This document shows, one piece after another, positions 23,872 to 35,640 of a stretch of 64,000 bases of DNA (position 1 is its first letter; every line of letters begins with the position of its first letter). The stretch covers positions 248,001-312,000 of the forward strand of contig MNCI01006604.1 of assembly GCA_015680685.1 (NCBI GenBank), in the 5' to 3' direction. This DNA comes from Gnetum montanum (lineage: Eukaryota; Streptophyta; Gnetopsida; Gnetales; Gnetaceae). The translations under genes were made by a program, and so were the position numbers. The notes beneath the pieces are model-generated. The model was not told where the DNA came from, ran no database searches, and saw only the letters and a program-made list of their open reading frames with translations.

Positions 23872-25244
23872 TTGGCTGCTCTTTGTCGACAACTGGAGGA
23901 TGGACCCGAGAGACGCCAACAAAGAATACAAAACACCATGAAGGACAAGATGCTAACATTTCTCTTCGGCAATCACCAAGATGTCGCTTAGCTATACGTA
24001 AGAGTGTTGGATTGGTTATGTGGGGAAAGTAGAAGGGTTAAACTGGGGGGAAGGAGGTTTATGAAAATGCTAAAGATGAGACTTAGCAAGGTCCCTCATC
24101 AGAATGCTTGTGAGGGAGTTGTTTGCATGGTCATCTTTGCTTTTTCTGACTTTTGACCTCTCGTCAAAATGCTTAAAGAGGATCATTGTGAAACAGCTGA
24201 TGTGCCATTTGTTTTAGGCATGCATCTTTTTTTTTGCATGAGCTTTTCTCTTTTACGCTTTTCTTGCCATTTTACCTTCTATATTTGCAATCAACCTTGT
24301 TGTAGGACAAGCATTTCCTTCCGAGGATGAGTTACGTTATATTCATGTGGGGCTTTAACCTGCCTACAAATGCTTCCCATGTGGCGAGTTGTGTTACACA
24401 CATCATGGACTTTGTGGTTTGGCATATGGGAGGGCTTTACAAGCATCAGGAAAAATCGTAAAAGGGAAGTATGATAGGGAGAATTGCTGGTGCAAGGAAT
24501 GAGCTAAAGGACGTTAAGGGGAAGGATAGGATGTGCACTCCCAAGTAGCCAAGGTAGTCAAGATGACCACCTTGGAACAATGTAGTGTCTTTCCATCATG
24601 GTGAAATGCACCTTTGACCAACACCCCTCTAGCACACATCCTGCAAACACAATAGAGAGAAAACCAGAAGAAACAACCATGATGCAAAATGATGGCAAAG
24701 GTATTGCTGCCTTTGGATGCTATTGGAGCAATGGATATTTTTGCTAAGCCATGCGACGTCCAAACTAGAAAGGCCAGTGGTGGTTGTCACATCATCAATA
24801 TGGAGAAGTTGGCACCGAGGCTGCTAGGAATTGCAGTGATGTGAGTGCTCAGGAATCCCCACCCAAGGAAAACATCATGCAGTTTAGCTGTGAGATGGGC
24901 TACCCAATAGCTGAACATCTTTTGAGCTCAGATGATGGTGGGGACTGGAGGGTAGCACTTTTGTGGCTGGGCAACAATAGTGCTGGGACTCCAGTAGTAG
25001 GCATTGACAAGGGAAGCTACTACTAGGGCGATATCCATGGTGGTGATAGCTCTAGAGGGTCAACAGGATGTCATACAACATCTCCAGAGGATCAGCAAGA
25101 TGCCAGGAGTAGTGGTGTTGCATATATTCCAGAGAGTGTTATCTTGCAATCAAGAACTACATTCTAGAATTGCAACGTCCCACCCCATGTTAGCACTATG
25201 CACGCTCGCTTATTCCAATGATTGTGGATGCATGCTAGGGATGT
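23872..25244 (-). other. Polypurine tract and 3' untranslated region
   Basis: Directly beside the LTR the minus strand is purine-rich (GACAAAGAGCAGCC). The segment then aligns with 1725-2827 of the smaller element around 24300-24420. An 80-codon plus-strand frame (24784-25026) and an 89-codon one overlapping it show no recognisable domain; I do not call them genes. Confidence 0.5.
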
Positions 25245-25690
25245 GTCGCGAACCCAGTTTAAGGTCCTGGTAGACCATCTGTGCTAGTTTAAGGTCCCAG
25301 CAGACTATGATGCACTAGCTTAAAGTCCTAGCAGATTTTTGTGCTAGTTTAAGGTCCTAGTAGGCCACTGTGCTAGTTTATCATTGTAGCGGATAGTCAT
25401 TGTGCTATTTTAAGGTCCTATCAGACCACTGTGCTAGTTTATCATCGTAGCGGATGGTGGATTGGCCAATTTAATGTCATAGCAGATACACTTTTCCATT
25501 TTTACATAATGGAAAATAGTCTGTGCCAATTTATATTCATAGTGCACTACCTTTGCCAATTTTACCTCATAGCGGATGATCTCTGCTAGTTTTACATTGT
25601 AGTGGAAGATTTGTGCCAATTTTATGTCATAGTGGATGATTTCTTACCTTTTCTAGTTTTACATCGTAGCAGATGTTTGCTTACCTTGCA
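25245..25690. repeat. Hairpin-unit tandem array 2
   Basis: About a dozen units of 33-38 bp. The first half uses 'gctagtttaaggtcctagca' with GGTC...GACC inverted arms; the second half uses 'gccaatttatgtcatagtgg'. On the minus strand it is partly open and reads as a peptide repeat of the form (H/R)Y-x-x-KLA, probably only a result of the period. It follows integrase directly. Confidence 0.75.
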
Positions 25691-25699
25691 CATGCATCA

Positions 25700-26900
25700 G
25701 ATGTAGTATGGCTTCAGGTATGAATGATTTATAGGATTCATGAACTCTTTTCCATCCATGATTTATAGGATTCATGAACCCAAAGGCTTTTGTAACCATG
25801 AACGAACCTTCCCAGTTTGCTGAGAATTTGGTCACATGCTCACAAACAGCCTTGAGAATGAGGTCTTCCTTCTATATTAGGCATTGATGTGGGTTTGCAT
25901 GATGCTTTTGCCGTTGCTTGTTCTGATATTGCTCTATGTGACCAAGTGTCTATGCATGCTCCTCCTCTATTGAGTAGAGGTCAATGATCCTTGACTCATT
26001 GTTCTGGGCTTTGCTCATGATGTTCAATAGGATCATTCAAGGTGATGGTACCTACAACTCAATATGTAACACCACTTTAGCCCCATAAATAAGACTATAA
26101 GGTGTCTTACCTGTCACAATCTTGCACATTGTCCTGTAAGGCCACAACACATAGAGAATTTGCTCATGCCATTGCCTCTTGCTATTGTTAAGTATTTTCT
26201 TGAGCAAGTTGATGATGGACTTGTTCATAGCTTTTGCTTGTCCATTTTCCTACGGGTAGTATGGTGAGGAGAACGATTGCCTAATGCCAAGATTGCTGCA
26301 AAAGGTTTTAGTTTCTGCACTACTAAACTGTGGCTCATTATCGATCACAATAGTCATGGGAAGCCCGAACCTTATCACGATGTTGTCTAAGATAAAGTTG
26401 CAAGCCTACTAGGATGTAGTCTTTCTTAGGGGAATATCCTCCACCCATTTTGTAAAATACTCAGTGGTGGTGATGATGAAGCTATGCCCTATGGAAGACT
26501 TAGGCATGATAGATCATATGATGTCTAGTCCCCATCGCTAGAAAGACCACGTGATCTACACCGGGTGCAACTCTGTAGGTGAAACGTGTATGAGATTTGC
26601 ATATATTTGGCACGTATCACAAGTCTTGACTTTGGCCAAGCAATCATGCTCCATGTGAGGCCATTGGTACCCTACGCATCTGATTTTTATTGCCATGGAC
26701 CTAGGTGCTATGTGTCCACAACATAGCCCTTTCTGTACTTCATTAATGACCTGCTGTGCTTGCCCATCATTTATGCACGCCAGCAATATCCTGTCAAAGG
26801 AGCATCTACATAAGGCATTGTCTCCCATGAGCACATATTGCTGAGCATGCTTGCAGATCACATCTCTCTGGGTAGATGTCAATCTACATGGGGGATCACC
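25700..26900 (-). pseudogene. Integrase, Ty3/gypsy (Tat-like), stop-interrupted
   Basis: The domains are in normal order. The N-terminal zinc-binding part (26882-26590) ends HMEHDCLAKVKTCDTCQ. The catalytic core follows with the first Asp in RWGLDII, the second in VIDNEPQF, and the Glu in ENGQAKAMNKSI. A C-terminal part around 25800 includes KFSANWEGSF. Integrase joins the cDNA to host DNA. Stops occur before ITW, before RWG, after DII and before the catalytic ENGQ, the last where Gln is common. All three acidic residues survive. Confidence 0.8.
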
Positions 26901-27039
26901 ATGTTGCAGGTAGGCTTTAATGTTGGCATACCATTCTTAGGTATCTACATCACTAACAGAGGCTATGTGTACCACCTAAGTGATAGGTTCTATACACTTA
27001 GTAATCGAAGTGGGCAAACTTGCGAATAAGTGTGGTAGC

Positions 27040-27450
27040 ACATTCAATGCTAGGATGGCCAGGGCATTTGCTATGGTGTTTTCATTGCATGGCACATGTT
27101 GCATATCCGTTGTTGCAAACTATTTGAGTAGGTTTTTTGCTAAGTCACAGTAGGGATGTAGGTGTCTAGCCATCTAGGCATAGACCTCGGTGATTTTATT
27201 CACAATAAGTTGTGAATCCCCACGAATTGCCAAGTGTTGTATGCTTAATGCTTGGGCTACTAAGAGGCCCCTGAGTAACCCTTCGTACTTTGCCACGTTG
27301 TTTGTACAAGGGAATGCAAAATGATAAGCAAAAGGTTGCATTTCCCTAGAGGGGAATGTAATGAAAATATCTACACTACCCCCTCACGTGGTCAAGGTAC
27401 CATCGAAATGCAAAGTAGCTTCAAGATGCAATGGGACTGCGTTGATAGTG
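27040..27450 (-). pseudogene. Second (archaeal-type) RNase H of the Tat lineage
   Basis: Translation gives LHFDGTLTT with the first acidic residue, then AKYEGLLRGLLVAQAL with the Glu, then IRGDSQLIVNKI with the next Asp, and near the end CNENTIANALA. This extra RNase H after the usual one marks Tat/Ogre elements. Stops lie after TLTT and in two later places. Confidence 0.7.
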
Positions 27451-27880
27451 CTAACATGCTCATCAGGGAATTCAAGATCTATGATTGCCTGATCGTCAAC
27501 AGGTGAGGTCGTAAGTTGCATTACTATAGCTTGACCCTTTGTCGACGATTGGCTCACATAATGCAAATCGAATTCCACTGTTATGGCTTTCCACCATGCT
27601 ATCCTAATGCTTTCATATAGATTATTCGTGATAGCCCGGAGTACATTGCTCTTGCAAATGATGTTAACTTTACTATGAAACAAATAATGCCTCCACTTCT
27701 TTAACACAAATAGTAAGGCAAGGTAATTTCTCTCCATCTTGTTGTATCTTGCCTTATATGCTATCAATGCATGACTTAGGTAATACACTAGAATTTCAGA
27801 GCCATCGTCCCACTTCTAACATAATAGTGCCATAATAGACATGTCTGAGGTGGCAAGGTAGATGAAGAAAGGCTTATCCC
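27450..27880 (-). pseudogene. RNase H domain of pol
   Basis: The open part, from 27788, begins YYLSHALIAYKARYNKMERN and continues ALLFVLKKWRHYLF, a standard gypsy RNase H signature (the conserved 'Y-x-x-x-E' block before the helix). It would remove the RNA strand during cDNA synthesis. It lies between reverse transcriptase and the second RNase H with no spacer. Confidence 0.7.
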
Positions 27881-29070
27881 TCTATGGTGGATAGAAGGTT
27901 GGGAGGTGTAAAAGCTCTTCCTTTAGATCATCAAAGGCTTGTTGGCATTGTGTTGTCCATTTGAAATTAACCCCTTTCTTAAGTAAGTTTTGCATGGGGT
28001 GTAAATTATTAGTCAAATTCACTATAAACCTCTTGATGAACTGTACTCTACCTTGTAACTTTCGTAATTCTTTAAGGTTTGTAGGACATGCTAGATTAAT
28101 GATGGCCTTAACTTTTTCAGGGTCCACTTGTATTCTAGGATTTGATACTACAAACCCCAACATGTGCCTATTTTTCACCTTGAAGACATACTTTTTTGGG
28201 TTAAGGCATAGATCGTGCATCTGGCAGTGCTTGAGGACTACACCTAGATCATTGGGATGATCAGCAGCCTCTTTAGATTTGACCGCTGTGTCATCCACAT
28301 AGTTGTTCAGCATTTCTAAGATGTAGTTGCTAAAGATGTATTTCATGGCTCGCTGGTAGGTTGCTCCAGCATTCTTGAGCACGAAGGACATCATAGTATA
28401 ATAGAAAGTTCCCCATGGGGTCATAAAGGTTGTTGTTAACTAATGCTCTAGGTTGATGCGAATTTGGTTGTAGTTGAAGAAACCATCCATGAAGGATAGT
28501 AAGGCATGACCAGCCGTAGTGTCAATGAGTTGATCAATACTTGGTAATGGGAAACCTTCTTTGATCATGGCTTTGTTTAGATCTTGTAGGTCTATAAAAA
28601 TATGTATTCATCCCATTTTCTTAGAAACCACAATGATGTTTGACACCCACTCTGAGTAATCAACTGATTGGATGAAGCCAGCCTAATATAGCTTGGTGAT
28701 TTCATCCCATAGGGCTAGTGCAATCTTTGGTTTAACCTTGCGAGCCTTCTACTTAACTGCTTTCATCTGCAGATCTAAGATGATGTTGTGTTGTATAAGC
28801 CTCAAGTCTAAACCTAGCATGTCATTGTAACACCACACGAATACTTCAATGTTGTCTTACAGTACCTTAGATACATATTTGTGCATCTGCAAATCTAGGA
28901 GGGAACTAAGTTTTAATGTTTTTATTTTTCCCTTGGATGTGGTCACAGGCATCTCAATGAGAGGGTCCTCAGTTACATCCCCAGCCTCTAAATCTAAGGT
29001 TTAGACTAGATGTTTGGGCTAGTCTAGGGATGTTTCTAATGACACTACAGTGCTTTCTATGGGTGAATCC
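27880..29070 (-). pseudogene. Reverse transcriptase of pol, Ty3/gypsy Tat-like
   Basis: The frame from 28424 to 27882 (180 codons) holds the fingers-palm block TPWGTFYYTMMSFVLKNAGA, the catalytic YVDD (as NNYVDDTAVKS), and the thumb-connection part ending FNDLKEELLHLPTF-like. Upstream, with stops, are 'FIDLQDLNKAMIKEGFPLPS' and 'AGHALLSFMDGFFNYNQIRI', the latter with the first catalytic Asp in FMDG. Further up (to 29070) is the linker EVFVWCYNDMLGLD. Stops occur at expected Gln/Trp positions (for example VK*KAR). Confidence 0.85.
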
Positions 29071-29264
29071 TAGTCTATTAATTTTGGGTTCATTTTTCTT
29101 GCAAGCTCTCCATGTGGACCTATCAAGGCTAGAGGTGAAGAAAGATCATGGTGCCTAGTCAAGGGATACCTATTTGTAGCAACAGTGCATAGTAAGAATT
29201 TGTAAAGCAACAATGAGATGTGAATAGTTGAACTAACTATAAAATATAACGTAAAATTTGCAAC

Positions 29265-29575
29265 TTGCCAGTTTAAAGTCATAGTGGACTGCTTGGGTGC
29301 AAAAATGTAAAACTGCTAATTTAAGGTCTTTGCGGACCGTTGACGGGTTAAATTAAAAGTATTAGTTTAAGGTCTTTTCAGACCACTAACAGGATACTTA
29401 GCAAAACTACGAGGTATTAGTTTAAGGTCTTTGCATACCACTAATGATATCAAAGTTACGTGTCAATACTAATAGTTTAAGGTCTTTGCAGATAGCTAAC
29501 TTGTTAGAATTTCTAGTTTAAGGTCTTTGCTGACTGCTAACTTGCTATAATTATGAAGGAAAATGGCTAGTCTAA
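29265..29575. repeat. Hairpin-unit tandem array 3, left border of the antisense-gene module
   Basis: Six units of 40-60 bp with 'agtttaaggtctttgcagac'; the inverted arms GGTCT and AGACC are separated by TTTGC. It lies just outside the promoter side of the antisense gene. Confidence 0.75.
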
Positions 29576-29712
29576 GTTGGGTTGAAGTTTTCCATTGGGC
29601 CCACCTGCCATAATGCGAATAGTGCCACTACGCTATGGGAGAATGCTATGTTATACGGGACATCCCACATTAATCAGGGAGAGAAAATGGTAGGTTTCAT
29701 TTCACCGTTTTC

Positions 29713-29726
29713 TACTATAAATAGGG
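29713..29726 (+). promoter_or_regulatory. TATA box of the antisense gene
   Basis: CTATAAATAGGGG at this position is a near-ideal plant TATA box, about 140 bp upstream of the first ATG (29858). It is oriented against the retroelement. Confidence 0.55.
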
Positions 29727-32700
29727 GTTTACCTCCAGTAAACTCGTCATTTTCGCTGTAATAGCATAGAGCTTTCATTTAGAGCGTGGAGTGATTGTGC
29801 TAACTGAGAGCAAGGCGATTCAACGTAGCAAGCAAGAAAGAATTGGCAACCGAAACGATGGCTCCCAAGAGAGAACGCAAGCACCTAGCACTCACCAAGG
29901 TGGATGAAGTGAAGGAGACCCTAGGGTGTGTGTTGTAGGCATGCATTATGGTGCGGGAGGAAACTCGGTTGACCTAGTAAGCTGCTATGCTATTCTTTGT
30001 TTTCCTATGTTGATGCTATTACTTTTTCTTCCTCTATTTTTGTTTTTACGATTTCTGTCTTGGAATCTACATTTCATATTATCTTTTTTGTAGTTATTTT
30101 GACTGTTACACCACCATTGTTGCCAATTTGGTCATGATGATGTATAGACACTACACTAAGGTTGCATGCAGTGTTGCCTAAACTGCCATTGCTGTGGCTA
30201 GCTTGCCATTGAAGCTTAGGTGTTTTTAGCAACTCAGCATGCGAATAGCAGAGCGTGCAACCCTCAGGAGGGTTTGGTCATGCACGTGATTTGATAGCAT
30301 AACATGTGTCTATCACGGCGTAATGCAAATCATTCTATCAGGTACAAGATTTATTGAAATTAGCATAGTACATTGAATTTTTTCTTGTCAAAAGATTTGT
30401 ATTTAGTTTTTCATTGCTACGCTAGGCTAATTCTACTATACTATTGCCTTCGTGTTTATTTTTGGTACGCTACATGCATGGAGAGAGTCATGCTATGCTA
30501 TTTTCTAACTTCTAATTCTGCTACGCTATATGCGAATCCCACTCGAACATGATGTTAACATCTGCATTTGTGTTATGTAGGATGGTGCTATGGACAATCT
30601 TAATTATCCTAGAAATCGTAGGGGTCTTGTGCTACCTAAGAAAACCAATGGCCAACGTTCCTCCATCCCATGCACGTGTAGGGCAGCAGGTAGTCTGGTT
30701 TCTAGCAGGTGCATGGGAGTTTCTACAATTTCTCCTCCAACACTTCAGTGTGATGGTTTGGTCAAACTTGTTCGAGGCGGTAGTAGCTTTAGTGATAGAA
30801 ACCTTGTTTCCTGGGAAAAATTAGGGTATTCTGAGATTTTTGATGGATGGAGTAATTAGGAGTAGGTAGGGAGAAGGATCTAGTCAGCACCTGAAAAGTT
30901 TGAGACGTCTAGCTTGGATTTGGGAGATGCCTGAATACAATTACTACCATCTATACAAAACTTTGTTTATTGCATGCCACATGGGAACTTGTTTTCAAAC
31001 CCCACCAGGAACTATTTATTATGTCGGCTAGTGAGTTCTCTGAACATATTCCACTATGCTATGCAATACTTGCTACACTAGGAAAATGTTAACAACGTGT
31101 TTTTGTTACTAGGTTTTTTATCAGCAAGGATGGACTTCACGGTGACACGGATGCATTGGCCTTAGCATGGATGGCATTGCAGGAGTTTCCTTCCACTGAG
31201 AATATGCATGTAGGTGTGCTAAGCCAATGAGGGGGTGAGTACAAAACCTACCCAACCCGGTACTCCCAGCTCTACAACAAATGCAAGGAGTTCAGTTGGC
31301 TGGATGGGGATTGGGAATCCCTTAGGCCGATCACTATTGAAGATGTATTGGTGGATCTTCCACCATTCCCATCGCCATTTAAACTTAGTAAGATAAATAG
31401 TGAGTTACTTGAATGTTTGAGTGTTGCTCTTATTTTTATGCTATTTCTACTTTTATCTAAGTTTTATGTTTTTTTTCCTATGCAAACTATTACAGTGGTG
31501 AAGAAGTCTGAGGAGGTGATGGTGATTACCTCTCAGCATCATGAAGCCAACATCTACTTCAAGTATGGGGAGGTAGATGAGACTCAACGTTGGCTTTGTA
31601 GTGAGACCTCCGAATCGCTGACCAAACATGTTCAGGATGCTAGACTCATGGATTTGTTCCTAGCCATGAACCTGAGCATCCCTATCACTTAGATGCTAGC
31701 CCTAGCTGACTCATTTTCTAAAAAGGTAGACCACTTCCACACATGTGTGCAAGGTGTGCAGGTGGTTCTTGAAATCAATGATCAACTATTCATAGACCTC
31801 TCCGATGTCCCTGATGATGGTCTTCTTATAGGGAAAAAGACTAAAAGAGAAGAAAATCATTAGGAGGACATTGAGGAGTGTCTAGGGGTGGTGAAAGGGC
31901 AAAAGGGAATCCTTATGGAAAAAGCGAAGCCAAGAGCAGCCAAAGATATTTTCCCCATCTTTTGTGCCCATGCTTTTCCGAAGCTACTTTCCCAAGGAAA
32001 GATCATTGGGATTGAGCAAGCTTGGATGATGAGGGAGGTCATGGAAGAAGGGGCCCACTATAACTGGGCTATACATCTTTGTAAAGGCCTGCAAGCTGAA
32101 ATGATCATGCTTTATAAGAAGCATGAGTCTTGTTTCAACATGCATCATGACTTTTACATAGCTTGCTTATGGTGGTTTGTGGAATTCTTGGTGGTCTGTG
32201 AGAATGGATTCTAGGTTACGCAAGATCATAACCATATTTCCAAACCATGGATCTACCGAGTCTTCCGAGACACCCGAGCCCAAGATCCCCCAAAGGCAAT
32301 TGGGAAGTCATTTTCCATGATGACTAAGGATCAAGTGGCCTACAACTTTTGTGGCTAAGACAGTGTGGGAGAGGTGCTCCCTACTACTACTGGTAGCATA
32401 TCATAGGGGAAACATCTCATCCTAGAGATGGTGGCCACCAAGTTGTAGTGAAAGTCATCTCATCCAACTAAGAATCCTCCCTGTATGGAAGAAGAAGAGG
32501 GGCGGACACTACAGTTCAATTTGCATAGGATACAGCCCCCCATTGGTAAATTCTATTGTCGTTTTGCTTATTTCTTCACTTGTTTGATTAACTCCTACTA
32601 TGCTGCACTACGCTAAGAAGTGTAGCATAGCATAGCATCGATTTTAAGTTAACATGCTAAGCCTAATGCGAACTTATTTTGCTGCTAGATGAAGAAGAAG

Positions 32701-33021
32701 AAGAAGAAGGCAATGACGAGATGTTGGCCCCCGAAATGGCGGTGAATAATAAAAATGTGAGGGCCCCTACCATAGGGAGAATGGCCTTGGTCAAGAGAGA
32801 AGGAACCCCTACCACAAAGGAAGGGGATCCCGTCGATAAAGAAAAGGCCCCAACTAACAAGGACAACATTTCAACCGATGAAGAGGATTCCCCCACTGAT
32901 GAGGAGGATGCTGGTGCCTTAAAAATAAAGGTCCCAATGAATAAAGAGGAAGCCCCTGTCAACCGAGAAGGGACCTCTACTGATGATCCTTTTGCTGAAT
33001 TCAATTTAGCACTAGATGAAT

Positions 33022-33365
33022 AGATGAATGCGGAAGGTGCTTCCATAGTTTTAAGCCATCAAGGAGGGGATCTACAACTAGAAGATAGTGAGTTTGACTG
33101 TATTTTTGATAGTATGTCGATGGGCAACCCCTAACCCCCCCGCCCCCCNNNNNNNNNNNNNNNNNNNNNNNNNNNNNNNNNNNNNNNNNNNNNNNNNNNN
33201 NNAGGGACCTTTGCCAATTATCCCTTTGCCAAATGTAGTTTGGTTCTAGAGGAGCATATGGACATGGAGGGTGCTGCCATGGTGTTAAGCCAGCAAGGAG
33301 GGGAGCTAAAACTAGATGTTGGTGAGTTTGATCGCATATTTGATAGTATGTCAATGGGCAACCCC
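33022..33365 (+). repeat. Tandem duplication inside the acidic exon, with a gap
   Basis: 33022-33130 and 33250-33365 encode near-identical peptides: EGASIVLSHQGGDLQLED and EGAAMVLSQQGGELKLDV, both ending FDSMSMGNP. The offset of about 231 bp depends on the gap size (33149-33202 are N). A C-rich run abuts the gap. Confidence 0.7.
33149..33202. other. Assembly gap (54 N)
   Basis: Run of N following 'cccccccgcccccc'; probably a hard-to-sequence C-rich or repeat junction. Confidence 0.99.
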
Positions 33366-34889
33366 TGTGCTATCACCCCTAAGGGTTTGCTGGGTAGGAG
33401 CCTTTACATAGTCATTTGTGTTTTTCATCGGCTTCATTGTAGTCCATCTCAGTCATAACTGACATGTTTGGTTATATGGCAGACACTGTTGTTAACACTG
33501 TAGCACCTTCCTTGATTTGACTGGAACCATGGACTGAGACCCTTAACAAGCTTACATTCATGCAAGGGGTTGTCAACGACATGATTGGTTGTCTCAAATA
33601 GGTTAATCTAGAAGTGGGTAAGTAAAGTCACTACACTAGGCTTTTAGCTTGCTACACTAGACTTCTTGAATTGCAAAACTTTGCTACACTATTATGACTG
33701 ATGTGCTTTTATCTGTAATAACAGTCTCTCACCTCAAGTGGGATCCAAAACAAACAGTACAGGTGGATGTTGTGCCTACATTCCCACCTGAAGTGACCGA
33801 GGTGCCTCGTCACATATATGACGAGGCTAGAAAACATGCATTGCACTCGGCACACTCCTTATGGGAGTGTAAGCATGTGAATGAAGACCTATGGAAACAG
33901 GTCCAAAGTTAAGAGAGAGAAATGGCCAATCTAACCACTGAGGTGGGAGACGTCCATTCCAAGAACAAGTTTCTCCTAGCCTGTGATACCAACAATTGCA
34001 GTTGAAGCATGACCATCATAGATTATGCGAGATATTGGACAACTGTATGGTGCAACAATGAGGACACCCAGGAGATAATTGAGCAATGAATGTAGATGGA
34101 CTTGTTGGCTCAGAAGAACCAAGACTGTAAAGATCATAGCACTAGATTTTACAAGTAGGGCCAATCCCAAAAGAATCAAAAGCATATGTATAAACTGGAA
34201 CATGCCACCTATTGTAAACAATATTGGGATGCTTCAGTGAAGTTTTTTATTCATGAAGCATTCCTGGATGCTATAGGTACTTCTAAAGCCTATAAAAAGT
34301 TCATGTAGCAAGTGATCGTTTGTGAGTTACCTTAGCTAGAAGTGAATCTTCCCACAGGTGAGACCGCCACCACCTCCTTTTCTTCGAGACCACCAAGATG
34401 GAAGACCATCAAAAAGGAGAAAGCTATAGCAAATGCTAAACTAAGCAATAGGCACTAGGCAAATATCATAGAGGAGGAGTTTTGGCACCACCTCGGGATC
34501 AAATTTGACTACATACCCCCCGAGATAGACGTGGAGCCGTCTCAGGTTAGTCACTTTCTGCGATGCAATAGTTTATGTTTTTCTAGCTGTTATATGTAAC
34601 TCTAGCTAACTACTTCATTTTTATGGTGCAAATTCTAGATGAAGAAGTAGGGTCTCTAGAGGGAGGAAATGATGATGGAGAAGAGGGCAATGAAGAGGGA
34701 AATGATGTAGGGGAAGATGATGCATGACAATGGGATTTTTATTTTTTTGTATTTTTGCAAAACTGTTGCAAACTTTGTCTAAGTGAAATTTTGAGTGAAA
34801 GATAGATTATGGCTAGATTGATGCTACTCTAGTTTATGCATTATGTTTGTTATCTATGTGATCAGTTTCTATGTTTCTTTTTTCTTGCT

Positions 34890-35110
34890 TTAGTTTTAGG
34901 CCATTTTGGGCCATGCGTAGTTTTAGGCCATTTCGGGCCATCGCTAGTTTTAGGCTAGTTCAAGCCATTGGTAGTTTTAGGCCATTTTGGGCCATACATG
35001 TAAAGTGAATGGAAATTTTTGCTAGTTTTAGGCCTTAGCGGGCCATAATATAGTTTTAGGCCATTCCGGACCACCGCTAGTTTTAGGCCATTTCAGGCCA
35101 TAGCATAAAT
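34890..35110. repeat. Hairpin-unit tandem array 4, right border of the antisense-gene module
   Basis: About seven units of 25-35 bp: 'tagttttaggccatttcggg' followed by 'ccat'. The arms GGCC...GGCC are palindromic around TATTT/ATTTC. It lies between the end of the antisense gene and the protease linker. Confidence 0.8.
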
Positions 35111-35234
35111 AAAAGATATGTTAACGGTTTAAAAAAAAAAGTAAATTGGTGTACTTAGCATAGATGGATGAATGAAAAGCCAATAAGTGGTAAATGTACA
35201 AAGGGTGTTAACTGGGCAGGAAGTAGTGGGGTTG

Positions 35235-35640
35235 CTACGCTATGCATAACTTCTTTCTAACCCATCTCTGGTTTGGTGAGACGTAGGGCTGAAACGCTTT
35301 GCTAAGGCATTCGTCTACATCATTGTCCTCCACTTGGAAGAGCAACTCGGCCCATGGATCTTCGTTTTCTGAACCATCGTGTTGGGCCAACTCTTTTGCT
35401 AAACCGTTAGTATCTACGGAGACAATCACTTCATTCTTGAAGGTTATCACCTATAAGCCCTATCCATATCTACGTTATTTATTTCTTGGGTTGCTGCCTC
35501 ATCACCATGGATTACCACCTCCCTGCCTGCATAGGGTAGATGGATCTCCTGATGTATGGGTGAAGAGACGACCCTAAGTTGTGCTAACCATGACCTCCCC
35601 AAGATTAGGTTAAACTTGGGCATCTCTTCCACCACAATAA
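35235..35640 (-). pseudogene. Protease C-terminal part and protease-RT linker, Tat-like
   Basis: From 35635 the minus strand reads VEEMPKFNLILGRSWLAQLR then SSPIHQEIHLPYAGREVVI, matching the protease at 3710-3991. Toward 35235 it continues as an acidic linker (NEDPWAELLFQVEDNDVDEC). The N-terminal half with the catalytic Asp is missing: at about 35637 the sequence jumps into LTR. Reverse transcriptase would normally follow the linker, but the antisense module intervenes. Confidence 0.7.

Larger units (their letters stand above)
29858..34727 (+). pseudogene. Multi-exon gene of unknown function, antisense within the retroelement
   Basis: It starts MAPKRERKHLALTKVDEVKE. Probable exons: 29858-29976, from 30581 (DNLNYPRNRRGLVLPKK), 31113-31387, 31496-32545, 32689-33393, about 33455-33617, 33725-34545 and 34639-34727. 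Introns begin GT and end AG, and the frame is kept at the 31387/31496, 32545/32689 and 33617/33725 joins. Exon 31496-32545 is one long frame with a few stops. Exon 32689 is acidic (Glu run, TxxEDSPTDEED) and includes a duplicated segment around the assembly gap. The exon at 33725 looks coiled-coil, and the last exon is Glu/Asp-rich. I do not recognise the family. Stops in nearly every exon make this copy inactive. Tat/Ogre elements are known to carry extra antisense ORFs, which fits, but the many exons are unusual. Exon limits are inferred by eye. Confidence 0.6.

Noticed and set aside
25434-25619. 61-codon minus frame of (H/R)YxxKLA repeats as a peptide gene
   Set aside because: The period of the DNA array is close to 36 bp, so an open repeat frame arises by itself; no start context or homologue.
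25245-25690. CRISPR-like regular repeats
   Set aside because: Units are directly tandem with no unique spacers, in a plant retroelement; they are diverged hairpin repeats.
27961-28260. 99-codon plus-strand frame
   Set aside because: Shadow of reverse transcriptase.
32663-33046. 127-codon Ser-rich minus frame
   Set aside because: Exact shadow of the acidic exon on the plus strand (Glu codons read backwards as Ser/Leu).
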